Shown: positions 9,235 to 18,902, counted from the stretch's first letter. The stretch is DNA of 64,000 bases from Rickettsiaceae bacterium (GCA_023301685.1 JALZUG010000002.1:1-64000); one strand, 5' to 3'. The notes: generated by a model from the letters alone, not told the origin. Made by a program: numbers and translations.

Positions 9235-9882
9235 TCATTGGATTTTATTACTATAAAACTCTTCGCCAATAGCGATTTCTTCGCGGTTGTTTTGCTTACG
9301 CCAGTTATTAGTATCTCTGAGGGAGTATATGCAGCCACAATATTCTTGTTTATAGAATTCTTCTTCTTTTGCTAGTTCATACATACGAGCTCCACCACCA
9401 TCTTTTCGCCAGTTATATGTCCAGTATTTTACACCATCATAATGTGAAGCAGCTTTTATACCGCAATCATTAATTTGTTGCATATTTTTCCAGCGAGAAA
9501 TACCAAGAGAACTAGTTATGACCTTAAAATCATTTTCATAAGCATAAAGAGCTGTGCGTTCAAAACGCATATCAAAGCACATAGTACAACGAGTGCCGCG
9601 TTCTGGTTCATTTTCCATGCCTTTTGCACGAGTAAACCAATTTTGAACGTCGTAATCTGCATCGACGAAGTCTAGTCCAAGTTTTTCAGCATAGCGGATA
9701 TTTTCCTTTTTACGCAGCACGTATTCCTTTTTTGGATGAATATTTGGATTATAGAAAAAAATGGTTAAATCGATTCCTGATTCTGCCATTTTTTCTATTA
9801 AGGGGCCAGAACATGGTGCACAGCATGAATGCATTAAAACCTTGTTCTCTTCTCCTGGAACTTCAAATATTTCTTTACTCAT
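9235..9882 (-). CDS. queH: Epoxyqueuosine reductase QueH
   Basis: QueH reduces epoxyqueuosine to queuosine at tRNA position 34, using an iron-sulfur cluster. The 215 residues carry the family cysteine set: Cys20, Cys21 and Cys24 (HSCCAPCS), Cys99 and Cys102 (RCTMC), and Cys182 and Cys184 ([10 protein letters not shown]). [12 protein letters not shown] and [12 protein letters not shown] also fit the family. The start ATG overlaps the last 8 bases of the upstream MHS transporter gene (ATGAGTAA), so the two are translationally coupled. No other queuosine gene is in the window; the last step may serve salvage of a precursor or genes elsewhere. Confidence 0.93.
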   Translation of the reverse strand: MSKEIFEVPGEENKVLMHSCCAPCSGPLIEKMAESGIDLTIFFYNPNIHPKKEYVLRKKENIRYAEKLGLDFVDADYDVQNWFTRAKGMENEPERGTRCTMCFDMRFERTALYAYENDFKVITSSLGISRWKNMQQINDCGIKAASHYDGVKYWTYNWRKDGGGARMYELAKEEEFYKQEYCGCIYSLRDTNNWRKQNNREEIAIGEEFYSNKIQ

Positions 9883-11137
9883 GGACTATATCATCCGATA
9901 AATTGTTTCTATAAGTTTCTTTATAGAAATACAGTGTTCCTAGGCAAAACACAGCAAGGCTTGTGAGATAATATGCTAGCGAAATTTGCTCTCCTGTTAT
10001 TTTATATAATGCTGCGCCTACCATTGGGGCAGTACCACCAAAAACAGCTGCACTTAAATTATATGAGATTGCAACACCTGTAAATCTAACTCTAGTAGGG
10101 AATAGCTCAACAAGTAACGTTGGAACTGGTCCCATATAGATGCCCACTATAGCAGAGAAAACAATCTGTGACAATATAGCTAGCGTATAGTTCATTGTGT
10201 GCAAAGCTAAGAAAATAGGATAGATAGAAACTACTAGCGCAATGCTAGACCATACTATTAGGGGTTTTCTGCCAATTTTATCCGAGACATATGCAGAGAT
10301 TGGAAACATAATGGACATAGTTACTAGTATAATACTACAAGTTAGGGCTCCTTGAGTTTGCTCATACCCAAGATTCGTCATATATCTCTTGATGAACACT
10401 GTAGCAGTATAAAATGGTGCTGTAACATTTATATAAACAGCAATTGCTATTAGTATTTCACGCCAATATTTTGTAATAGTTTCACGCAAAGGTGTTCGTG
10501 ACAGAGAGCCTTGAGCTTTTGCGGCAAGATAAATTGGGCTTTCAGCTAGGTGAGAGCGTATATATAAACCAACTAGACCAATAAATAATCCAAATATAAA
10601 TGGTATCCTCCATCCCCAAGACATTAAATCTTCTTCTGAAAGAAAATAAGTGAAGGCTTGTGCAACTATAAGACCCATAAGCATTCCAAGACACATACTA
10701 ACAAATGATGCACTGCCAGCTAAGCCTCTTTTGTCTTCAGGAGCGTGTTCAACTATATATGCTATACAACCACTAAATTCTCCTCCAAGTGATAGCCCTT
10801 GGACCAATCTAATAAATGTAAGAATGAGTGGGGCTGCAATTCCAATTGCTTCGTATGAAGGTAGCAAGCCAATGCCAGCGGTAGGAACTGCCATTAGTAT
10901 AATTCCAAGTACTAATGCTAATCTGCGTCCCATACGATCACCAATATAACCAAATATAATACCACCAATTGGTCGGATAACAAAACCAGCTGCAAATACT
11001 GCAAATGTTAAGATTTCAACGAATTCGGTTTCAGGAAAAAACTTTAAACCAATAATATAAGCGAACTGAGCATATAGTGCGTAGTCGTACCATTCTAATG
11101 CATTACCTATCATTCCAGATATAATGATTTTTCTCAT
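9875..11137 (-). CDS. MFS transporter, metabolite:H+ symporter (ProP-like) family
   Basis: A 420-residue inner-membrane protein with 12 predicted helices. The N-terminal [14 protein letters not shown], the loop [13 protein letters not shown] after helix 2 and the [14 protein letters not shown] segment in helix 4 are signatures of the MHS branch of the major facilitator superfamily (ProP, KgtP, ShiA). A second DKIGRKPL loop lies in the C half. Rickettsiae keep many ProP-like paralogues for osmolytes or organic acids; the substrate here is not predictable. ATG 11137 follows GAAGGG. The stop overlaps queH by 8 bases. Confidence 0.93.
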   Translation of the reverse strand: MRKIIISGMIGNALEWYDYALYAQFAYIIGLKFFPETEFVEILTFAVFAAGFVIRPIGGIIFGYIGDRMGRRLALVLGIILMAVPTAGIGLLPSYEAIGIAAPLILTFIRLVQGLSLGGEFSGCIAYIVEHAPEDKRGLAGSASFVSMCLGMLMGLIVAQAFTYFLSEEDLMSWGWRIPFIFGLFIGLVGLYIRSHLAESPIYLAAKAQGSLSRTPLRETITKYWREILIAIAVYINVTAPFYTATVFIKRYMTNLGYEQTQGALTCSIILVTMSIMFPISAYVSDKIGRKPLIVWSSIALVVSIYPIFLALHTMNYTLAILSQIVFSAIVGIYMGPVPTLLVELFPTRVRFTGVAISYNLSAAVFGGTAPMVGAALYKITGEQISLAYYLTSLAVFCLGTLYFYKETYRNNLSDDIVHE

Positions 11138-11279
11138 AGACTTACCCTTCTTAAATTTACCAGAAATTAGAGCCTAAATAATAAGAGGATAAGAAATTCA
11201 TGCAAGATCTATATGTACTTTAACTCAAAAAATCTCTAATTATCGATATTTATAGCTTGAGTCATACCATCAATATTTT

Positions 11280-11894
11280 TTACAAAAAGATAGTAGTCAA
11301 GCCAAGTCCACATAGTATTATTGCGGTTGTGATATGAATTATTCTGGAACTAGAGAATCTTTTAACCCAAATGCTGATTTTAGCTGCTGCAAAATCATAA
11401 ATAACTGCTCCAATTGCGCCAAGAGCAATAAAAATTGTTCCCATTATAAGCATTTGCTTAGTAGTGTTTAGTGTTGGGTCTATAAATAGTGGAAAAAATG
11501 CTAAAAAGAAAATGATTGTTTTCGGGTTGAAAGCCGTAACTAGAAATACATGCATGAAAACAGTTCTTCCTGGTGGTTTTGCATCAGATGTATTTTCTTG
11601 TGCTATTGTCGTATTGCTGCGAAGTCCAATTAAACCAAGAATAATCATATAAATTCCTCCAGCTGTTTTTAATACAAAAAACCATTCTGGAAATAAGTTT
11701 AAAATTGCTCCAAGTCCAGCAAAAGCTAAAGCTAGTGCAGTCACATCACCAAGTATTGTAGCGGGTATAGAATATCTTCCAGACCACCGACCATATTGTA
11801 GTGCATAATGTACAATTAGCAATACAGTAGGGCCCGGCAGGAAAGTAATAAAACTGCTGGCTGAAAAAAAGGCAATAAATAATTCATAGCTCAT
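11280..11894 (-). CDS. LysE/RhtB-family amino-acid exporter
   Basis: The 204 residues hold six predicted membrane helices. The N-terminal LPGPTVLLIVHYALQYGRWSG matches the G-P-x-x-x-x-x loop of the LysE/RhtB family, and NPKTIIFFLAFFPLFI is the conserved middle segment. Family members export lysine, homoserine, threonine, leucine and related compounds from the cytoplasm. In this genome it is one of many amino-acid transporters, and the only exporter of that kind in the window. It stands alone, with AT-rich gaps of over 100 bases on both sides. Confidence 0.92.
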   Translation of the reverse strand: MSYELFIAFFSASSFITFLPGPTVLLIVHYALQYGRWSGRYSIPATILGDVTALALAFAGLGAILNLFPEWFFVLKTAGGIYMIILGLIGLRSNTTIAQENTSDAKPPGRTVFMHVFLVTAFNPKTIIFFLAFFPLFIDPTLNTTKQMLIMGTIFIALGAIGAVIYDFAAAKISIWVKRFSSSRIIHITTAIILCGLGLTTIFL

Positions 11895-12008
11895 GAACTT
11901 ATCTTTTTTAAAATTACTATAATCTACACTTTAATCACTATAATTATAGACTAGTTAACCTTTTATCAGAAGCTTTTTATGCTTTTGTTTGGTTGTTTTT
12001 TATGCAAA

Positions 12009-13379
12009 TTATACCAGAAAGAAGTAGGCTAATCCCAAAAAGCTGAAAAATCCTATTGCATCAGTGCAAGCGGTTAAGAATACTCCAGATGCAGCTGCTG
12101 GATCAATATCAAAATGATTTAATAAAATTGGAATACTAGAGCCAAGAAGTCCAGCTATTACAAAATTGATCAGTACAGCGCATGCAAAAATTATGCTTAG
12201 ATTAACGTCTGCAAATAAAAGATATGTAAGAATAATTCCAATTATAGCTAGTAATGCTCCGTTTAGCATACAAAGAGAAATTTCTTTGGAAATTACCCGT
12301 CTAGTGTTTGAATTCGTTATTTCACGATTTGCAAGGGCACGTACGGTCACAGTCATAGTTTGTGTGCCAGCATTACCTCCCATTGAGGCTACAATAGGCA
12401 TGATTGTCGCAAGTGTAACTAATTTTGCAATTGTGTCGCTAAACTGATTAATTACAAGTGAAGTAAGACATGCTGTAACCAGATTAACAAATAACCACGG
12501 GAACCGGTGTTTTGCTGCCGCAAATAGGTTGGAGAAAATATCACTATTATTAATGCCACCAAGATGCATGAACTCAGTTTCTGTCTGTTCTTCAATAATG
12601 TAGATCATATTATCAATTGATATACTTCCAACAAGTTTGCCCTGCTTGTTAGTTACAGGAACTATTGTTAAAGCATATTGTTTAAATATAAAAGCAAGTT
12701 CATCAATCTCTGTCTGTGTTTCAGCGATTTTAAACTCTTTATTCATTAAGTCTTCAATAAGAGTGTTTCTTGGGCTCTTAAGAAGGGTGCTAAGAAGCAG
12801 CGTGCCAACAGGGCGAAACCGTGTGTTTACAATAATTGCGGCATGAAAATCAGCTTCTATATTACTTCTTCTAATGTAGTCAATTGCCTGGCCAGCTGTC
12901 CAATGTTGCTTGAATGATACGAAGTCTTTTTCTAATATACGACCTGCGGTATTTTCGGGGTATTTGAAACCTTCGAGTATTTGTTTGCGTTTTACGGCCT
13001 TAAGCTTACCAATTATTGCTTTTTTTAGATCTAAGTCTAAATCGTCAATAACTTCGACCCCGTCTTCAATATCAAGCTTATTTATTAATTTTGCACTTTT
13101 AGTAATCCCTAATGCTTCAATAGCTCTCTGCTTATTACCATCACCTAAGCAGGCTAAGAACTCTGGATTAATTTTGTCGGCTATATTTGGTAGAATGACG
13201 TGATAATGTTTCTTGCTTGCATTATCAATAAAATCAGCAAGATCTGCATAGTGAAGATCAAGCAGTAGTTCAAGTGCATTATCAGTCTTATCATTATTAA
13301 GAAGGTAGGTTATATGCTCAAACTGTTCTTCAAGCATATCCTGGCGATCAGGTTGTATAGTATTCTGCTTGTCTAACAT
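12009..13379 (-). CDS. mgtE: Magnesium transporter MgtE
   Basis: MgtE is a Mg2+-gated Mg2+ channel of the inner membrane. The 456 residues contain the superhelical N-domain (about 20-135), a CBS pair (about 140-260, with VPVTNKQGKLVGSISIDNMI) and five C-terminal helices. The pore signature SMGGNAGTQTMTVTVRALA and the later DPAAASGVFLTACTDAIGF are intact. ATG 13379 has AAGGAG at ideal spacing. Gating by the CBS/N-domain Mg2+ sites is known for the family. It is monocistronic; upstream lies a 314-base AT-rich gap. Confidence 0.97.
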   Translation of the reverse strand: MLDKQNTIQPDRQDMLEEQFEHITYLLNNDKTDNALELLLDLHYADLADFIDNASKKHYHVILPNIADKINPEFLACLGDGNKQRAIEALGITKSAKLINKLDIEDGVEVIDDLDLDLKKAIIGKLKAVKRKQILEGFKYPENTAGRILEKDFVSFKQHWTAGQAIDYIRRSNIEADFHAAIIVNTRFRPVGTLLLSTLLKSPRNTLIEDLMNKEFKIAETQTEIDELAFIFKQYALTIVPVTNKQGKLVGSISIDNMIYIIEEQTETEFMHLGGINNSDIFSNLFAAAKHRFPWLFVNLVTACLTSLVINQFSDTIAKLVTLATIMPIVASMGGNAGTQTMTVTVRALANREITNSNTRRVISKEISLCMLNGALLAIIGIILTYLLFADVNLSIIFACAVLINFVIAGLLGSSIPILLNHFDIDPAAASGVFLTACTDAIGFFSFLGLAYFFLV

Positions 13380-13693
13380 CAGAGCTCCTTCAATTAATTA
13401 TAAAGCAAACTTAGTTGCATGTTCTGGTTTAGCTATTATAAGGCTTAATACCAATCGAGCCTAGATTTTATAGTAAAATAGTAATTATTATTTTGTTTCT
13501 GCGTAAACTCTCTCACTATTTAATTAGCTCTAACTTGAGTTATAGGCAATTGCTGCAAAGATAGAAAAGTTGCTATTTTAACGCTTTTGACTGTAAATAA
13601 ACTTATATTTTGCTGAGATAAATGAATCATTCAAACAAAATATAAATTCATTTTCTTTCTATTTTTGCCAGCTAGTGCCAGATAGTCATTTAG
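13380..13693. other. AT-rich intergenic region upstream of mgtE
   Basis: About 310 bases between the 3' end of tRNA-Leu and the mgtE start. It must hold the mgtE promoter on the minus strand. I see no open frame with a ribosome binding site, no conserved riboswitch-like stem and no terminator with a clear T-run. Confidence 0.4.
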
Positions 13694-13782
13694 TGGTGCG
13701 GCCGAGAAGATTTGAACTTCCACTCCCAAAATAGGGAACAACGACCTCAACGTTGCGCGTCTACCAATTCCGCCACGGCCGC
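13694..13782 (-). tRNA. tRNA-Leu (GAG)
   Basis: A class II tRNA. Acceptor GCGGCCG pairs with CGGCCGC, the discriminator is A and the gene encodes its CCA. Anticodon stem CAACG/CGTTG encloses loop TTGAGGT, so the anticodon is GAG. The long variable arm (TCCCTATTTTGGGA) and the T-arm with TTCAAAT are present. An open frame across it on the same strand is not a gene. Confidence 0.96.
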
Positions 13783-13941
13783 ATAAAAAATCTATTTTGT
13801 ACATTAGCTCTATTCCTAAAACTAGATAACAAAATTTAGAACGACTATAAAACAAATAACTGTATATCAAATTTGCCTTGAAAAAGCAATGATTAGCAAA
13901 TGTCTATTAATAAAAAAATAATTTAATCTGGAAAGTAATAT

Positions 13942-14535
13942 TTATTTGCAATGAACGTAAAAACCAACGCTATTTAGCATGTTTATAGTTTCAAATAAAG
14001 GGAGACCTACTATGTTTGAGAATGATCCTGATAGAAATGAAATATACGATTCTGCATAACCCTGCACTGTGTAGCCTCCTGCATTACCAATTCCTTCTTC
14101 CAAGGTGCAATAATAATCAATTTCAGTTTTTGACAGTTTTTTAAATTTAAGTGTTGATTTGACTACTCTATTTAATACTTTATATTCCGAGGTATCCTTT
14201 TTAATGACACATACGCCAGTATAGATACGATGCCTTCTATTTGAAAGTAGCTCCATACTTTTTCTAATATCATCTTGTGTTGCTGCTTTCCTCATTATGG
14301 ATCTTCCAGCAACTGGTACAGTATCTGCGCCAATTATAATTCCTTTGTCGATAGTGTTTGCAATTGCTGTTGCCTTGCCAAGTGCTAATCTTTCAGCAAG
14401 TTTTCTTGGAGATTCTTGAGGTTGTTCTGTCTCGTCTATATCAGAAGGAAGGACTTGGTCGGGAGTGATGCCAATTTGCCTTAAAAGCCTTAGTCTTGCA
14501 GGTGATGCGGATGCTAAAATAATAGGAAGTTTCAT
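13942..14535 (-). CDS. maf: Maf-family nucleotide pyrophosphatase
   Basis: The 197 residues fit the Maf/HAM1-like fold: LASASPARLRLLRQIG at the N-terminus, the acidic IDETEQPQESP loop, the catalytic IIIGADTVPV, and GYTVQGYAESYI with SNIVGLPLFE near the end. Maf proteins hydrolyse non-canonical or canonical NTPs (dTTP, UTP and modified forms) and are linked to septum inhibition. It starts 5 bases after infA, with AGGA just ahead of the ATG, so infA-maf is an operon as in other alphaproteobacteria. Confidence 0.95.
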   Translation of the reverse strand: MKLPIILASASPARLRLLRQIGITPDQVLPSDIDETEQPQESPRKLAERLALGKATAIANTIDKGIIIGADTVPVAGRSIMRKAATQDDIRKSMELLSNRRHRIYTGVCVIKKDTSEYKVLNRVVKSTLKFKKLSKTEIDYYCTLEEGIGNAGGYTVQGYAESYISFLSGSFSNIVGLPLFETINMLNSVGFYVHCK

Positions 14536-14540
14536 AGATC

Positions 14541-14756
14541 CTAATGACGTAATATAACACGGCCTTTTGATAAATCATAAGGCGTCATTTCTACCCTAAC
14601 TTTATCTCCTGCTAGGATGCGGATACGATTTTTGCGCATTCTGCCTGATGTATGAGCTATGATCTCGTGATCATTCTCAAGTTTTACTCTAAAATGTGCA
14701 TTTGGAAGTAGTTCAAGCACTTCACCATCAAATTCAATTAGTTCTTCTTTTGCCAT
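14541..14756 (-). CDS. infA: Translation initiation factor IF-1
   Basis: The 71 residues form a single S1/OB domain: [42 protein letters not shown] and [17 protein letters not shown] at the C-terminus are all near-canonical. IF-1 binds the ribosomal A site during initiation, acting with IF-2 and IF-3. It is the first gene of the infA-maf pair on the minus strand. Confidence 0.97.
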   Translation of the reverse strand: MAKEELIEFDGEVLELLPNAHFRVKLENDHEIIAHTSGRMRKNRIRILAGDKVRVEMTPYDLSKGRVILRH

Positions 14757-14894
14757 GTAACTTATGTAATATAAAAAATTATACCGGCGATTATATCAAA
14801 AATCCCTACTAAATCAAGGTTTAATACAGAGTATAATTTATTAAGCTTTTAATTTCTTATCTTTTAGCTAGTAATATTCTAGAAATTTTATTCA

Positions 14895-17063
14895 CTATAC
14901 TCCACGTCCAGTTCCTTTGTTTGCTGGAGGTTTTCCAGGGGGGGATGAGCTGGCCTTAGTCACAGAAGTGCTTAGTTTATTTTTTCTCATGCTCGCAGCT
15001 ATTCTTGCTGCTTTAGATTTTGGTCCAACTGCATTTGCTCTTGGGCGCTGTGTAGGAGTATCTGTTGTATGCTCTGACGTGATTGCATTCGACCTAGGGC
15101 GAGTTTTACTAGTAGTCGTGTGGTATCTAGGGGCGGTTTTACAGGATTGTTCGAATCTTTCGACTATGGCTGTTGCCTTTTTTTCCTTTTTAACGGTTTT
15201 AATTTTACTGTTAAAGTGTGATGATTTTTGGTTTACTATTTTGTTTGCAATTTTATCTTCCTTATTTAGTCCAAATTCGGGGTTGGTTTTGATTGAGTGG
15301 CAACCAGTTGTTCCTCCTTGAATTCCTGCCATTTCCTGGGTGTGTCCGCCAGCTACTTGTTTTGAGAAGTTTTGTTGCCCACGCTTTGATTGAGGATCTA
15401 TACCTAAATGATTTGCAACTACCCTTTGTGAATTTTTCATTTGTACGTAACCCGTTCTATCTTTACCACTTTTACAGAAGTTTACGTCATTTGGATATTC
15501 TTTAACAGTTTCTGGCTTTAAGGCGCTAGTTAGAGGGCCATGTTTGACAGAATTTCTTACAATATTCATTTTTGATGTAAGTTCAAGATTCACATTTTGT
15601 GAATTTGCAAATAAAGTGGATGAATCTGCGAGATTTCGAGATTCTACTGCAACACCAAGATCACGTGCTAAATCTGGATTGCTTTTGCTTAGCGCTTCAA
15701 GCTCTTTTTTTGCTTTTGTCTCTGTGCTTTTATAGGCCCCAAATGTTATGCGCTCTGCCAATTTTGCAAAAATAGAGGTTCCTTTTTTAAGGTGTTTTGC
15801 AACATTTTCAAGTTCTGGTTTATCTTGTAAATCTCCACCAATTTTACTTAAATTATCTTTAAACTGGCTAGTATCTCGACCACCCCCTAGTAAGCGCCAT
15901 CTGTTTATTGGTGATGCAGATACAGATGTACCAACATTTTTTCCTCCTTTTTTAACCTGATCAAAAATGAAGTTTTCACCCCGCGCATTACGTGGTGTCT
16001 TACTATTAAGAATATTTAGGTTTAATTTTTCACCTGGAGGAGCAAAACTTTGTAGTTGTTTGATGTTTTCATCAACGATTTGCTGCCTTGCTTCTTTATT
16101 AACGACTTTAATTTTTGTTGCTGGTGCTCCGCAATGAAGAGTCTCCGACAAAATTTTAGATTTGACTTGGTCAGGGCCTTTTATTGCAGTAACTTTTTGA
16201 TAGGCATTTCTCAGGCCAACGGCATCTCCTAGTAATTGAGTAGGGATTATTTTTTTACCAGAAGCAATACCTGGAGCTGCGTCACGCAGTAGGTTTTGTT
16301 TATGTTGTGGCATTTTGTCAAACCATTCAACACCAGAAGGAGAACCAGGTTTTGAAGCAGCGATTACTTCATATTGCTCTTTTTGAGTTTCAGTTAGGCC
16401 ATTCAGCATTATTTCTGCTTCCATAACTGTGTGCTTCTGGCCAAGGTTGTCTTCTGCCGAGGTAAGCGTGACAACATGTCTATGATCATCATGTAAATTC
16501 GCGGTTTCTTTCGCAAAATTTAGTTGATCGGCCACCGAGATATCTGTTCCAATTCCGGTTTGTTCAAGGGTGTGTATTATTTGAGTATTAAATGTCTTTA
16601 CTCTATCGCTATTAAGCTCTGATGGGTTCGCTACAGCTCTAGTTGCTACATGCATTAATTTTTGTTTTGCAGCTTCCAGTTGTTCTGGTTCTAAACCGGC
16701 TTGATCAAGGAGTTGCATGCCAGAGCGTACTCCATTTAAAATTTGCATTCCATATTTTTCGCCTGCATCATTTTTTAGAGTATCAAGATTATCTGTAGCA
16801 CCTCTTGCATCTCGGACCAATGCTTTTGTTCCATTGCCAAGATCATTGCTTTCATGCCAGACAATTCCGATCTTGTTATCCTTTATTTCATCCAATTTTT
16901 TGATAGCAGTGCTAAGATCACCGTTTGCAACCATGGTTTGTACATCTGCATATTTTGCAGCTAACGCCCTTTGACCTGGTGCGGGTTTGAATTTTATGCC
17001 ATCAGCAAATTGAACAACACTAGCTTTGTTTTCTTCTAACACTTCATAGTTTGTTTTTGACAT
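14895..17063 (-). CDS. Predicted SopB/IpgD-like phosphoinositide phosphatase, candidate secreted effector
   Basis: A 722-residue soluble protein without signal peptide or membrane helix. Residues 530-538 read CKSGKDRTG: a CX5R phosphatase loop with nucleophile Cys530 and Arg536, the same signature as Salmonella SopB and Shigella IpgD. About 50 residues later HTQEMAGIQGGTTGCHSIK resembles the conserved IQEMNTGVPG-type segment of those enzymes. Upstream, GVEWFDKMPQHKQNLL and IPTQLLGDAVGLRNAY (about 240-290) form a helical region I have only a vague family memory of. The last 90 residues are basic, Pro/Ser/Thr-rich and disordered, a plausible secretion tail. Family enzymes are injected and act on host membrane phosphoinositides. 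The catalytic motif is seen; substrate, secretion route and role are inference. It lies between infA and lpxC and is transcribed alone. Confidence 0.72.
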   Translation of the reverse strand: MSKTNYEVLEENKASVVQFADGIKFKPAPGQRALAAKYADVQTMVANGDLSTAIKKLDEIKDNKIGIVWHESNDLGNGTKALVRDARGATDNLDTLKNDAGEKYGMQILNGVRSGMQLLDQAGLEPEQLEAAKQKLMHVATRAVANPSELNSDRVKTFNTQIIHTLEQTGIGTDISVADQLNFAKETANLHDDHRHVVTLTSAEDNLGQKHTVMEAEIMLNGLTETQKEQYEVIAASKPGSPSGVEWFDKMPQHKQNLLRDAAPGIASGKKIIPTQLLGDAVGLRNAYQKVTAIKGPDQVKSKILSETLHCGAPATKIKVVNKEARQQIVDENIKQLQSFAPPGEKLNLNILNSKTPRNARGENFIFDQVKKGGKNVGTSVSASPINRWRLLGGGRDTSQFKDNLSKIGGDLQDKPELENVAKHLKKGTSIFAKLAERITFGAYKSTETKAKKELEALSKSNPDLARDLGVAVESRNLADSSTLFANSQNVNLELTSKMNIVRNSVKHGPLTSALKPETVKEYPNDVNFCKSGKDRTGYVQMKNSQRVVANHLGIDPQSKRGQQNFSKQVAGGHTQEMAGIQGGTTGCHSIKTNPEFGLNKEDKIANKIVNQKSSHFNSKIKTVKKEKKATAIVERFEQSCKTAPRYHTTTSKTRPRSNAITSEHTTDTPTQRPRANAVGPKSKAARIAASMRKNKLSTSVTKASSSPPGKPPANKGTGRGV

Positions 17064-17203
17064 TACTTGATTTTCCCTTAGTTATTTAGGTTAATAGTAC
17101 CTGAGTTAATTAAGGTTAGCACTAAACGTATGAGTTTCAAGAAAATTTAATCTCTGCATTAGCTTATTTTTTTGATGTGAAGAAATCAAGAAGCTCTATA
17201 GTT

Positions 17204-18058
17204 TTATTTGTCTTCAATCCATTGATATGCATAGGGGTCTTCAAATATCTTATGTAGAAATTTGTTGTTTAATGCATGGCTTGTTTTATGACCGTTTACT
17301 TTTCCAACAAAGCTACCACCAGCATTGAAAAGATCGCCAATTAGGTCAAGCATCTTATGGCGCACAAATTCGTTGTCGTGCCTTAGACCGTCGTGATTTA
17401 GAATAATATCTTTGTCAATCCCAATGGCATTATCAAGTGATGCACCTTTAGCAAGCCCTTTGCTTTGTAAATAGTCTAACTCATGTAAGAAACCGAAAGT
17501 TCTTGAATCGGCTATTTCATCTCGAAAATTTTGTGTCTCATTAAGGCTATGTTGTTGCTTTCCTATTACTGGGCATGCAAAATCAATTGATAAGTCTATC
17601 TGTAATTCTTCATTAGGATGCGCAAAAAGGTCGCAACCATTATCTGTAACATGGATTTCTTTAAGAAGTTTTAAGTGCTTTTTGAGTGCGTTTTGTACCT
17701 TTATACCTGCGTATTCTATCATAAAAACAAATGGCTTGCTGCTGCCATCCATTATTGGTACTTCAGGCCCGTCTATTTCTACAATAATGTTATCAACGCC
17801 GCATCCCCAAATGGCTGCCATTAGATGTTCAATAGTTGAGATTTGTGTACCAGCAATATTTTTGATAGATGTTGATAATGTCGTATCGCATACATTATCA
17901 TACTGAGCAAATACTCTGTTATCGATTTGAGAAATGTCTGTGCGTATAAATACTACACCAGTATTAGCAGGTGCTGGTTTTAAAGTCACCTGTGTTTTTT
18001 TCCCTGAGTGCATCCCAATTCCGTAGCAGCTAATAGGGTTTTGAAGGGTTTGTTGCAT
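17204..18058 (-). CDS. lpxC: UDP-3-O-acyl-N-acetylglucosamine deacetylase
   Basis: LpxC is the committed step of lipid A synthesis and a cytosolic Zn2+ enzyme. The 284 residues match: GIGMHSGKKTQVTLKPAP at the start, STIEHLMAAIWGCGVDN with the first Zn ligand His, and RHKMLDLIGDL with the second His and the Asp ligand; DSRTFGFLHEL lies between. Length is slightly below the 305 of E. coli because the C-terminus is short. It shows that this organism makes lipopolysaccharide. No other lpx gene is adjacent. Confidence 0.96.
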   Translation of the reverse strand: MQQTLQNPISCYGIGMHSGKKTQVTLKPAPANTGVVFIRTDISQIDNRVFAQYDNVCDTTLSTSIKNIAGTQISTIEHLMAAIWGCGVDNIIVEIDGPEVPIMDGSSKPFVFMIEYAGIKVQNALKKHLKLLKEIHVTDNGCDLFAHPNEELQIDLSIDFACPVIGKQQHSLNETQNFRDEIADSRTFGFLHELDYLQSKGLAKGASLDNAIGIDKDIILNHDGLRHDNEFVRHKMLDLIGDLFNAGGSFVGKVNGHKTSHALNNKFLHKIFEDPYAYQWIEDK

Positions 18059-18246
18059 AACTAATTCAGGCCACTTAAATATTAAATATACATATTTCTC
18101 ATAACAGCATTCTAAATATATGCGGAGTTAGAGGGCAACGAAAATTTTGTTACTAAATGTTTCATATGCATTTTTTTAAAAAAACTCTAGACCAGTAAAA
18201 AAACTTTTGCTATAAGTGTGCCTAGCTATTTTCGCCAGTCATTATT

Positions 18247-18273
18247 TTGACAAATTTTTGATATAGCTATTTA
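18247..18273 (+). promoter_or_regulatory. Sigma-70-type promoter of tRNA-Asn
   Basis: A perfect -35 box TTGACA (18247-18252) and a -10-like TATTTA (18268-18273) are separated by 15 bases, a short spacer. The -10 box ends 6 bases before the mature 5' end of tRNA-Asn at 18280. The pair could also drive the following tRNA-Arg. Confidence 0.5.
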
Positions 18274-18279
18274 AATTGT

Positions 18280-18354
18280 TCCTCGGTAGCTCAGTGGTAG
18301 AGCAAACGGCTGTTAACCGTTCGGTCGCTGGTTCGAATCCGGCCCGAGGAGCCA
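18280..18354 (+). tRNA. tRNA-Asn (GTT)
   Basis: Acceptor TCCTCGG pairs with CCGAGGA, followed by G and an encoded CCA. D-arm TAGCTCAGTGGTAGAGCA, anticodon stem AACGG/CCGTT with loop CTGTTAA giving anticodon GTT, and T-arm with GGTTCGAATCC are all canonical. Confidence 0.97.
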
Positions 18355-18395
18355 TCTTCTCTATAAATCATTTTAAAGATGTTTATGTAATATTT

Positions 18396-18472
18396 GCACC
18401 CGTAGCTCAACTGGATAGAGTACTTGACTACGAATCAAGCGGTTAGAGGTTCGACTCCTCTCGGGTGCGCCA
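18396..18472 (+). tRNA. tRNA-Arg (ACG)
   Basis: Acceptor GCACCCG pairs with CGGGTGC, then discriminator G and an encoded CCA. Anticodon stem CTTGA/TCAAG encloses CTACGAA, so the anticodon is ACG, which is deaminated to ICG by TadA in bacteria. The T-arm GAGGTTCGACTCCTC is standard. It follows tRNA-Asn after 41 bases and probably shares its transcript. Confidence 0.97.
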
Positions 18473-18540
18473 TTTTTCTATATAAGATTTACTTAACATT
18501 ACTATTTCGTACTCTATTAAAAAGGAAGCAAAATATATTA

Positions 18541-18569
18541 TTGACAGCTTTGGCAAATATATATATATT
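18541..18569 (+). promoter_or_regulatory. Sigma-70-type promoter of rpmB-rpmE
   Basis: TTGACA (18541-18546), a 17-base spacer and TATATT (18564-18569) form a near-consensus promoter about 40 bases ahead of the rpmB start. This is the best promoter match I found in the window. Confidence 0.75.
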
Positions 18570-18608
18570 GCTTGCAAATCGAACTCATAAATATAAAGGG
18601 TTAATATA

Positions 18609-18902
18609 ATGTCTCGTAGATGCGAATTAACTGGTGTGGCAGTGCAGTATGGAAATAATGTATCACACTCTCAAAGGAAAACTAGAAGGCGTTTTGAGCC
18701 AAATGTGCGCAGTGTGATTTATACTAGCGAAGTTACTGGCGAAAAATATAAGCTGAAAGTTGTTGCAAAAACTATGCGTACCATAGAAAAGCTAGGTGGG
18801 CTTGATGCTTTTATGCTAAAAGCAAAAGCTTCTTCTATGTCTTTAAGAGCAAAAAAGCTAAAAAGAGAAATAACTAAAAAAGTTAGTGGAGCAGCGGCAT
18901 GA
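18609..18902 (+). CDS. rpmB: 50S ribosomal protein L28
   Basis: The 97 residues start MSRRCELTG and carry SHSQRKTRRRFEPNV and VAKTMRTIEKLGGLDAFML, all typical of alphaproteobacterial L28. L28 is a component of the large ribosomal subunit. The gene has a near-consensus promoter and overlaps the start of rpmE by four bases (ATGA), so the two are co-translated. Confidence 0.97.
   Translation: MSRRCELTGVAVQYGNNVSHSQRKTRRRFEPNVRSVIYTSEVTGEKYKLKVVAKTMRTIEKLGGLDAFMLKAKASSMSLRAKKLKREITKKVSGAAA

Noticed and set aside
13631-13870. A 79-codon minus-strand frame
   Set aside because: It runs across tRNA-Leu and has no ribosome binding site.
14917-15321. A 134-codon plus-strand frame over the SopB-like gene
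   Set aside because: The opposite strand holds a 722-codon frame with the phosphatase motif and a sensible start.
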